Assembly (NCBI GenBank): GCA_049306095.1
Contig: JBAQPU010000049.1
Coordinates: 38,095 to 102,094 of the forward strand
DNA: 64,000 nt
Origin: UBA2336 sp049306095
Lineage (GTDB): Bacteria; Bacteroidota; Bacteroidia; Cytophagales; Cyclobacteriaceae
Direction of reading: 5' to 3'
The translations under genes were made by a program, and so were the position numbers. Positions 17,192 to 23,737 of this stretch are shown here, in pieces. The notes under the pieces were generated by a model. That model had not been told where the DNA came from. It saw only the letters and a list, made by a program, of their open reading frames with translations, and made no database searches. Within the stretch, counting starts at the first letter, position 1. Each line of letters starts with the position of its first letter.

Positions 17192-17575
17192 ATGCGGTGG
17201 GTGATATTCATTTTTCTGGCTGCCATTACGACTTCGGCTTCGGCTTACATTTCCGGCATTGCCATTCAAACGGAGAAAAATTCTTCGATGCAGGTTTATG
17301 TGAATGGTAAACTCCGCACTTCACAGGCCAAATCTTTTGTCCGAATTAAAGGAAACCCCGGGCTGTACCGCATTGCCATTAAGGTATTGAACCCGCACGA
17401 TAAAGAATGGTATGTTGTTCGTAAGGACATCCTTGTTGAAAAGGGATATGAGTTTTATTACCGTGTTAATTTTCAAAAAGGCAAACGACCCGTTATTGAA
17501 TTAGTCAGGCGATACCCGGTATACAGTAATTATTTTCTAAACCCAACGCTGTACAACAAACATCCTATTAGTTGA
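17192..17575 (+). CDS. Small secreted protein of unknown function, 127 aa
   Basis: Start chosen at the ATG at 17192 because it opens a signal peptide (MRWVIFIFLAAITTSASA). The frame is open from 17129, but that extension is basic and not signal-like. The mature part is rich in beta-strand pattern and aromatic residues (GYEFYYRVNFQKGKR), consistent with an immunoglobulin-like or beta-sandwich fold. No known family is recognised. It converges on the gene at 17603. Confidence 0.65.
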   Translation: MRWVIFIFLAAITTSASAYISGIAIQTEKNSSMQVYVNGKLRTSQAKSFVRIKGNPGLYRIAIKVLNPHDKEWYVVRKDILVEKGYEFYYRVNFQKGKRPVIELVRRYPVYSNYFLNPTLYNKHPIS

Positions 17576-17602
17576 CAACGTTTCGGGTTACACATGAGCC
17601 AA

Positions 17603-17902
17603 TCATTTTCTTTTGCTGCGACTCATCATGACCACGGCAAAAATAATGGCCACAATAACAAAGAATTTAAACACTGAAATCGTGACGTGTGGGAAGGAGT
17701 ACCAATCGAAAATCCCAACGATTGAACCAATTGCTCCGGCAATCGCCCCAAAAATTGCGGCAAGAATTCCGATACAGGCTCCAAATAGACCAGCGATTAA
17801 TCCGAATATCCCTCCGGCAATTCCAATCCAGATTGGAAAGGTGAGTATGAGTAAAATAATAACCAGCACGGAATTGGAAGAAGACGAGGTTTTGGTTGAC
17901 AT
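17603..17902 (-). CDS. Small hydrophobic membrane protein, 99 aa
   Basis: Begins with a polar serine-rich stretch (MSTKTSSSSNS). Two or three hydrophobic segments follow (about 12-34, 35-65, 75-93), the middle very rich in Gly, Ala and Ile (GIFGLIAGLFGACIGILAA). It ends SRSKRK, which suggests a cytoplasmic C-terminus. Glycine-zipper-like spacing hints at oligomerisation in the inner membrane (inference). Function unknown. Confidence 0.65.
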   Translation of the reverse strand: MSTKTSSSSNSVLVIILLILTFPIWIGIAGGIFGLIAGLFGACIGILAAIFGAIAGAIGSIVGIFDWYSFPHVTISVFKFFVIVAIIFAVVMMSRSKRK

Positions 17903-18014
17903 AACAGGATAATTAAGCGTTTACTCCCCGGCACCCGCAAGAATCATTCTCAACCAAAAAAGCTCAAAATTTTACTAAAATTAGGTGTTTTGTCTCTGTG
18001 GGGGTGTATCATTG

Positions 18015-18044
18015 TGAACAGTGCTTAACAAAAATGAACAGTGC
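18015..18044 (+). promoter_or_regulatory. Two direct repeats TGAACAGTGC with 20-bp period
   Basis: TGAACAGTGC occurs at 18015-18024 and again at 18035-18044, exactly two helical turns apart. They lie 61 bp upstream of the likely ATG at 18105 and directly before a TTTG. This is a good candidate for a two-site activator or repressor; the regulator is not known. Confidence 0.5.
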
Positions 18045-18104
18045 GTTTGAATACAAAAAGTCATCCACCACATGACTGAATTTGCCATATTGCATAATAG
18101 ACCT

Positions 18105-19748
18105 ATGATTCGTTGCCTTCTCTTTTTAGTCTTTGTCAGTACCACTGTGCTGGGGCAGCATAAAGTTGAAGGAGTTATTCAGGATAAAGAAACCGGAGAA
18201 CCCGTTCCGTTTGCTTCCCTGATTATCCTGGGAACCCCTCATGGAACAAGCAGCAACCTGGAGGGGCAGTTTTCATTAGTTGTGCCTGATACCTTTTCGG
18301 TTAAAATAACGTGTATTGGTTACGAGTCATTAACAATCACCTCGGCTCAGGAGTTACTTCAAATTGAGCTTGAGCCTTCAACCACTCAACTGGCGGCAAT
18401 TGTCTTTTTTCATAAAGAAGTCAATCCCAACAGAATTGTGCGGAAAGCTTTTTCGCGGATTAACGACAATTATGACACCGAATCCTTTCTTCAAAAATTT
18501 TTTTACAGACATTACACGCGAAGAGATTCCCTTTATGAGCGGCTGGTAGAGGCCTCGGTAGATGTTTGGAAACACCACGGCTATAAACACCAAAGGGCGG
18601 TAGCCGGAGAGCGGGAAGAAATCCGCGTTACTCAATTGAGACGCAGCCTCGACATCATGGGAATGGTACAAGCACGAAAACCCTTGCACCTGGCATATAC
18701 CTTACAAAGCGATTTTGTTGGCTACCAGGCCAACCCCGAACAAAAGCATCCGGGCTTTTTTGAAACCTCCAGCAACCTTAAAGCTGACTTTGCCATGTAT
18801 AAATTTTCGTTCGACCGGGTTACGACCTACGATGGCCAGGAGGTTTATAAAATTGATTACGCCCTTAAGGAAGACTCTGTTCTAACAGTTTCCGGCTATA
18901 GGGTCCTTCCGCAGATTACAGGGTCGTTGTACATCACCACCAAAAATTTCGCTTTCGTAAAAATCGATGAAGTCAAATTCGATCGGTTCGTTACAGTACG
19001 AACCACTGCTTATTACCGAAAACAAGGAAGGAAATATTATCCATACCATTTCGTTCGGGAAGGACAGAACTTTTTTATCGATCACAGGTACACCTCTTTT
19101 CATGTTGAGATGATCTCCCTTGATATTCGCCATGGAGAAACTGAAAAATTTAAAGGCCAAGAGCCGGGCAGAGACGAGTTGCTCAAACTTCCGTATGATT
19201 CCATGTTCTGGAACACAACCTCCATCTTAAAAGCCACACCATTAGAAGATGACATCATTCGTCATCTGGGACGGGGCCTTACGTTAAACAGACAATTTTA
19301 CCTTTACAAACAGTACGAACAAAATGTTACCGATGGAGGCAAAGACGGTGAGACTAAATTCAATTGGTTACTCAATAACAGTAAGGGAAAAAGAATTCTC
19401 TACATCTGTTTCTGGGATGAGAACTTTAAGCTGCACCTGCCCGATTTTGAATACATCAAGCAGCTAAACCTGAACTATAAGCATCACATTACGTTTGTGT
19501 TGGTCTCACTGATGAGTGATGAACAAAAATGGCAACAATTGCTGACCGATTACAATATGTTTTCAGATGGAATCATCAACTACCGGATCGATAAAAGTTC
19601 AGCTGTCGTTAAGAGGTTTAACGCAAAGAACCCTCCTGCTTATATTCTGATCCCCGCACAAGGGGAAGCTGATCTAAATGCTAAGAATCCTAAAAACCCT
19701 CTTTTAGAAGAAGACTTAAGGGCTTTAATTGAATCGGGATATAAATGA
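18105..19748 (+). CDS. CarboxypepD_reg-like protein with C-terminal thioredoxin-like domain
   Basis: 547 residues from the ATG at 18105, which opens a signal peptide (MIRCLLFLVFVSTTVLGQ). A CarboxypepD_reg-like beta-sandwich follows (residues about 20-105, VEGVIQDKETGEPVPFASL). The central part (about 120-410) is a beta-rich region as in DUF5686-type proteins. The last 115 residues (KRILYICFWDENFKLHLPDF, then NPPAYILIPAQGE) have the order of a TlpA/thioredoxin fold but lack the CxxC. It is probably an envelope or outer-membrane-associated protein. Domain calls beyond the first are by eye and moderate. Confidence 0.72.
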   Translation: MIRCLLFLVFVSTTVLGQHKVEGVIQDKETGEPVPFASLIILGTPHGTSSNLEGQFSLVVPDTFSVKITCIGYESLTITSAQELLQIELEPSTTQLAAIVFFHKEVNPNRIVRKAFSRINDNYDTESFLQKFFYRHYTRRDSLYERLVEASVDVWKHHGYKHQRAVAGEREEIRVTQLRRSLDIMGMVQARKPLHLAYTLQSDFVGYQANPEQKHPGFFETSSNLKADFAMYKFSFDRVTTYDGQEVYKIDYALKEDSVLTVSGYRVLPQITGSLYITTKNFAFVKIDEVKFDRFVTVRTTAYYRKQGRKYYPYHFVREGQNFFIDHRYTSFHVEMISLDIRHGETEKFKGQEPGRDELLKLPYDSMFWNTTSILKATPLEDDIIRHLGRGLTLNRQFYLYKQYEQNVTDGGKDGETKFNWLLNNSKGKRILYICFWDENFKLHLPDFEYIKQLNLNYKHHITFVLVSLMSDEQKWQQLLTDYNMFSDGIINYRIDKSSAVVKRFNAKNPPAYILIPAQGEADLNAKNPKNPLLEEDLRALIESGYK

Positions 19749-19770
19749 GCTACTTCAATTGGAGGGAAAC

Positions 19771-19818
19771 ACAAGAAGAGTCTGCTCCTGTTTGAATTCG
19801 CAGAAAACAGACTCTTGT
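19771..19818. terminator. Hairpin between convergent genes
   Basis: AAGAGTCTG (19776-19784) pairs perfectly with CAGACTCTT (19808-19816), extended by ACA/TGT after a bulge, with a loop of about 23 nt. No long T-run follows, so termination is likely but not certain. A second 8-bp stem (TATCCTTT/AAAGGATA, 19829-19850) covers the fadE stop codon. Confidence 0.5.
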
Positions 19819-19837
19819 ATTTGGTGCATATCCTTTC

Positions 19838-21640
19838 TTAAAAAGGATACTCTCCCTTTGCAATAATGTGATTCGCCACTTTCCTTCTTGCTTCTTTCAG
19901 GTTGTATGGTTCAACTTTTGTAAAGCGTTTCAAGCCCATCAGCATCAGGCGTTGTTCATCCCCTTCAGCAAAAGACGTAATGGCGCTTCTTCCTGCCGAT
20001 GTTGCTTTTTCAACCGCATGCTGCAGGTAAATCATGGCCATTTCTTTTTCTATTTCACACGCCTTTTCTCCACGCAGAGAAATCATTTTCTCAACACGTA
20101 AGAGAACGGATTCAGCCACATAACCCTCAATGAGCATGTCTGCCAGGTTCATTAAAATTTCCTGTTCGTCAGAAAGTTTCATCATAAACTTCTGAACGGC
20201 CGCTCCCGAAACCATCAAGCCCGCCTTCTTCAGATTGCGCAGGGTCTTTTTCTCTTTCGCAAAAAGCGCGGTATCATCATCAGAACCAAAATCAGGAATA
20301 GCCATCAACTCTTTCTGTACTGCCATGGCGGGATTCATCAAATCGAGGTGACCTTTCATTGCGCGCTTCAACAGCATGTCAATGGTGAGGAGCCGATTGA
20401 TTTCATTCGTTCCCTCAAAAATTCGGTTGATCCGCGCATCGCGGTATGCGCGATCCATCGGCCCTTCAGCCGAAAATCCCATACCTCCGTAAATTTGCAC
20501 CCCCTCATCCACGGTGAAGTCAAGCACTTCAGAACCATGAACCTTTAAAATTGCACACTCGATGGCAAACTCTTCCAGTGCCTTCAACCTGGCTTTTGCA
20601 GAGTCCATGCCTCCGGCAACAAAAGCATTGTAGGCATCGTCAATATTTTGACCTGCCCGATAGTGCGCTGATTCAGAAGCAAAAATTCGGGTTGCCGCCT
20701 CCGCAATTTTGTGTTTGATGGCACCGAAGTTGGCGATGGGTGTGCCAAATTGTTTACGTTCTGTGGCGTATTTAGCCGCTATCGATAAGCACATTTTGCT
20801 TCCTCCTACAGCCGCCACACCCAGCTTGATGCGGCCGATGTTTAAAATATTAACGGCTATCTTAAATCCGTTTTCGCGTTCACTCAGTAAATTCTCAACC
20901 GGCACTTTGCAATCATTGAAGAAAATCTGGCGGGTAGAAGAACCCTTGATGCCCATCTTTTTTTCTTCTTCATTCATTGTGATCCCACCAAAAGCCTTCT
21001 CGACAATAAAGGCGCTCAGGTTTTTATCGTTATCGATTTTCGCAAAAACCACATAAATGTCTGCAAAACCACCATTGGTGATCCACATTTTCTGTCCGTT
21101 AATCACGTAGTGTTTACCGTCCGGGGTCAGTACTGCTTTTGTTTTTCCGCTGTTGGCGTCTGAACCAGAATCCGGTTCGGTTAAACAGTAAGCGGCTTTC
21201 CACTCGCCAGTGGCCAGCTTGGGAATGTATTTTTTCTTTTGCGCCTCATTGCCGTAATACAAAATCGGAAGTGTACCAATGCCGGTGTGAGCGGATAACG
21301 CTACCGCTACCGAATGGCCTCCACCAATTACTTCTGCTACCAGCATGGTGGTGTTGAAGTCCATTCCAAATCCGCCAAACTCTTGCGGAACGGATGTTCC
21401 AAGCAAACCCAGCTCGCCTGCCTTGTCTAGAATAGAAGGCATCAGTTTTGGATCCTTCATCGAATCAATTTCATCGAGCCGCGGATAAACTTCTTTCACT
21501 AAAAAATCTTTGCATTGCTGCATGATCATTTTCTGCTCCTCATTGAAATCTTCCGGAATGAAAATTTCGTGAGCTTCAGTTTCGCGAATCAGGAATTCTC
21601 CTCCTTTGATTGCTCTTTTGGTTTCAGTGGTTGTGCTCAT
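19838..21640 (-). CDS. fadE: Acyl-CoA dehydrogenase with extended C-terminus
   Basis: 600-residue FAD enzyme catalysing the first step of beta-oxidation. Typical motifs are AYCLTEPDSGSDA (about 150-162), MWITNGGFADI, the RKQFGTPIANF signature (about 305-315) and YGGMGFSAEGPMDRAYRDARI (about 400-420), followed by the EGTNEI segment. The extra 170 residues after the core occur in very-long-chain-type enzymes of Bacteroidota. It is the last gene of the marR-fadB-fadA-fadE operon, 30 bp after a four-helix-bundle gene. fadE is used as a functional label only. Confidence 0.93.
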   Translation of the reverse strand: MSTTTETKRAIKGGEFLIRETEAHEIFIPEDFNEEQKMIMQQCKDFLVKEVYPRLDEIDSMKDPKLMPSILDKAGELGLLGTSVPQEFGGFGMDFNTTMLVAEVIGGGHSVAVALSAHTGIGTLPILYYGNEAQKKKYIPKLATGEWKAAYCLTEPDSGSDANSGKTKAVLTPDGKHYVINGQKMWITNGGFADIYVVFAKIDNDKNLSAFIVEKAFGGITMNEEEKKMGIKGSSTRQIFFNDCKVPVENLLSERENGFKIAVNILNIGRIKLGVAAVGGSKMCLSIAAKYATERKQFGTPIANFGAIKHKIAEAATRIFASESAHYRAGQNIDDAYNAFVAGGMDSAKARLKALEEFAIECAILKVHGSEVLDFTVDEGVQIYGGMGFSAEGPMDRAYRDARINRIFEGTNEINRLLTIDMLLKRAMKGHLDLMNPAMAVQKELMAIPDFGSDDDTALFAKEKKTLRNLKKAGLMVSGAAVQKFMMKLSDEQEILMNLADMLIEGYVAESVLLRVEKMISLRGEKACEIEKEMAMIYLQHAVEKATSAGRSAITSFAEGDEQRLMLMGLKRFTKVEPYNLKEARRKVANHIIAKGEYPF

Positions 21641-21655
21641 AATTGTTTTGATGAC

Positions 21656-21703
21656 GTAAGTATCAAGACGTTAGACATAAGATTCCTGGCGCAACGTCTT
21701 GAT
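21656..21703. repeat. Left arm of element D, with an 11-bp stem over a stop codon
   Basis: ATCAAGACGTT (21662-21672) and AACGTCTTGAT (21693-21703) are perfectly complementary with a 20-nt loop. The stop codon of the four-helix-bundle gene (21671-21673) starts inside the stem. The segment GTATCAAGACGTTAGACA also aligns in inverse sense with the right arm at 22037-22070 (about 14 of 22). Confidence 0.7.
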
Positions 21704-22036
21704 TAAGCCAAAAATCATTTTTTGTATTTCAGATATTTTGATTGCAAAGTATTCAAGTTGCTCTGACGTGATGAATTCAACATCAAAGCACAGCGTAAGC
21801 AGTGTTTCTAACTCATATGCTGAACCCAAGCTGATATTTAAGAATTGAGCAAAGTCTTTATCGGTATTTCTGCCGCTACCCTCCGCTATATTTGTGGGTA
21901 TGGATACAGCGCATCTTCTTAGCTGAGAAATCAGTCCAAATTTTTCTTCAGAAGGAAACTCAGATGTGAGAACATAAATTTCCTTAACCAAGCTTCTTGA
22001 TAATTGCCAAACCTTTAGTTCTTTGAAATTATGCAT
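21671..22036 (-). CDS. Four-helix-bundle protein (23S-IVS/S23 family), copy 1
   Basis: 121 residues. FKELKVWQLSRSLVKEIY, then FPSEEKFGLISQLRRCAVSI and the family signature PTNIAEGSGR (about 47-56) place it in the TIGR02436 four-helix-bundle family. Founders of this family are encoded in intervening sequences of 23S rRNA genes in Leptospira and Coxiella; relatives include the Avd protein of diversity-generating retroelements. A basic pentameric bundle that binds RNA or DNA is likely. Here the gene sits between fadA and fadE, flanked on both sides by word-repeat arms and only 30-32 bp from each neighbour. Confidence 0.9.
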   Translation of the reverse strand: MHNFKELKVWQLSRSLVKEIYVLTSEFPSEEKFGLISQLRRCAVSIPTNIAEGSGRNTDKDFAQFLNISLGSAYELETLLTLCFDVEFITSEQLEYFAIKISEIQKMIFGLIKTLRQESYV

Positions 22037-22070
22037 TAGTCTTACTACTTGAGTCTAGTGTCTTAAGTCT
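22037..22070. repeat. Right arm of element D
   Basis: The gap between fadA and copy 1 consists of words TTAGTCTTACTACTTGAGTC and TAGTGTCTTAAGTCTA. It resembles palindrome A at 4897-4980 and the inverse of the left arm at 21656. The fadA stop codon overlaps its end. Confidence 0.65.
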
Positions 22071-23241
22071 AAAGAAGTTCATAAATCCCCGCTACACCCT
22101 GTCCCCCACCTACACAGGCTGTAACCATTCCATATTTCTTCTTTCTTCTTCTTAATTCATTGAAGAGCTGAACGGAAAGCCGTGCACCGGATGAGCCGAG
22201 TGGGTGACCAACTGCAATGGCTCCACCGTTTACGTTTAGTTTGGTTCGATCGATTCCTAATTCTTTTACCACCGCCAATGATTGCGCAGCAAATGCCTCG
22301 TTTAGTTCAATCAAATCAATGTCGTTGAGTTTCAGGTTGGCAATCTTCAACGCTTTTGGAATGGCCGCTACCGGACCAATGCCCATAATTCTTGGGTCAA
22401 CACCGGCTGTGGCATAGCTGACCATGCGCGCGATCGGCTTCAGGTTTAATTGCTTGACCATTCGTTCGCTCATCACGGCCACAAATGCCGCTCCATCCGA
22501 AGTCTGCGAAGAGTTTCCCGCTGTCACTGTTCCGCCTGCGGCAAATACAGGTTTCAATTTTGCCAACCCTTCAAGCGTTGTATCTGCACGAATTCCTTCA
22601 TCAGTCGCCACCACAAACTCACGCGTTTTCTTTTTCATGTTCTCATCTACATACACTTCCTTCACGGTGATGGGAACAACTTCATCGTTGAACTTTCCTT
22701 CCTTCCAGGCAGCGGCCGCCTTCTGATGTGACTCGACTGAAAACTGATCTTGTTCTTCCCGTGAAATTTTGAATTGCTTCGAAACTTCTTCGGCTGTTAA
22801 TCCCATGCTGGTATAGTAAGTCGGATTATCTTTCGCGATCTGATAATTCAACGCAGTTTTGAATCCCATCACCGGAACGAGCGACATGGACTCTGCTCCT
22901 CCCGCGATAATTACATCGGCCTGACCGGCCTGAATGCGCTGGCTCGCAATAGCGATGGTCTCAACACCTGATCCGCAGTAGCGATTCACCACCATGCCCG
23001 GCACATCCATACCCAACGATAACAGTGCAATCATTCTTCCGATTTGCATGCCTTGCTCCGCTTCCGGAACTGCATTACCAACGATGAGGTCATCCACCAT
23101 TTTATTTTCCAATCCGGGAATCGATTTCACCAGATGCTTAATCACATCCGATGCGAGATCATCCGGCCTCGTGAAACGAAAGCCACCTTTCTTTGCTTTA
23201 CCTACTCCTGTTCGGTAACCTGCTACAATGTATGCATCCAT
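22069..23241 (-). CDS. fadA: Acetyl-CoA acyltransferase (3-ketoacyl-CoA thiolase)
   Basis: 390-residue thiolase that cleaves 3-ketoacyl-CoA to acetyl-CoA and a shortened acyl-CoA. The nucleophile is Cys89 (VNRYCGSG). His346 lies in GHPLGSSGAR, and the second catalytic Cys376 in TACVGGGQG. Normal length and start. It is in the beta-oxidation operon, between two inserted four-helix-bundle genes. With the fadB product it would form the trifunctional complex partner set. Confidence 0.95.
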   Translation of the reverse strand: MDAYIVAGYRTGVGKAKKGGFRFTRPDDLASDVIKHLVKSIPGLENKMVDDLIVGNAVPEAEQGMQIGRMIALLSLGMDVPGMVVNRYCGSGVETIAIASQRIQAGQADVIIAGGAESMSLVPVMGFKTALNYQIAKDNPTYYTSMGLTAEEVSKQFKISREEQDQFSVESHQKAAAAWKEGKFNDEVVPITVKEVYVDENMKKKTREFVVATDEGIRADTTLEGLAKLKPVFAAGGTVTAGNSSQTSDGAAFVAVMSERMVKQLNLKPIARMVSYATAGVDPRIMGIGPVAAIPKALKIANLKLNDIDLIELNEAFAAQSLAVVKELGIDRTKLNVNGGAIAVGHPLGSSGARLSVQLFNELRRRKKKYGMVTACVGGGQGVAGIYELL

Positions 23242-23257
23242 GCCTTTTTGTTTTAAG

Positions 23258-23293
23258 TTGACAGTAGGCAGACGGCAGTAGGCAGTCTGTCGC
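23258..23293. repeat. Left arm of element E (CAGTAGGCAG words)
   Basis: TTGACAGTAGGCAGACGGCAGTAGGCAGTCTGTCGC: tandem copies of the word CAGTAGGCAG. Its TGACAGTAGGCAG (23259-23271) is a perfect 13-bp inverted match to 23714-23726, on the far side of the four-helix-bundle gene. Confidence 0.85.
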
Positions 23294-23306
23294 TACGATA
23301 ATTATC

Positions 23307-23705
23307 TTATGTTTCTATTAGTTTCTGTTCTCTCGGTAAAAATTTCTCAGGATTCTCAATCATGCTGTTCAGCATTTTTCCAACCTCTTCAGCATCTGAT
23401 TCCAGTCCATTTTGTTCAGCGTCAGTCAGGTACGCACACTTAAGAGAGAATTCCAACCAAACAATTGTTTCACTGTTCTCTCCATCGGCATCCGATAACT
23501 TATTAACAAAGTATCCCTGGTATTTTCTCTTGCGATATGCCTCTGCAATGCATGAACAAACTGATCTAGAGGATCTCCTTATCTGATCAACCAGTGAATA
23601 AGTTTCTTCCTTCGGAAATTTCTTAGTCAGATGAAAAATTTTCATCGCCAAGGCAAATGCCTTCTGATAAACAATTAAATCTCTATGACCTTTTGACTTA
23701 TTCAT
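23307..23705 (-). CDS. Four-helix-bundle protein (23S-IVS/S23 family), copy 2
   Basis: 132 residues. HRDLIVYQKAFALAMKIF, then YSLVDQIRRSSRSVCSCIAE and YRKRKYQGYFVNKLSDADGE mark the second main subfamily of four-helix-bundle (S23-like) proteins. It differs clearly from copy 1 (CSCIAEAYRKR in place of PTNIAEGSGR), so the two did not arise by local duplication. It lies between fadB and fadA, 65 bp and 29 bp from them, enclosed by a 13-bp perfect inverted repeat. Function unknown; RNA binding is plausible from the family's rRNA intervening-sequence origin. Confidence 0.9.
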   Translation of the reverse strand: MNKSKGHRDLIVYQKAFALAMKIFHLTKKFPKEETYSLVDQIRRSSRSVCSCIAEAYRKRKYQGYFVNKLSDADGENSETIVWLEFSLKCAYLTDAEQNGLESDAEEVGKMLNSMIENPEKFLPREQKLIET

Positions 23706-23737
23706 ACCGCTAACTGCCTACTGTCATCTGCCGACTA
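23706..23737. repeat. Right arm of element E
   Basis: CTAACTGCCTACTGTCATCTG and following CCGACTA, ending inside the fadB stop codon. CTGCCTACTGTCA (23714-23726) pairs with the left arm at 23259-23271, so a transcript could fold the whole copy-2 gene into a loop of about 440 nt. Confidence 0.85.
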
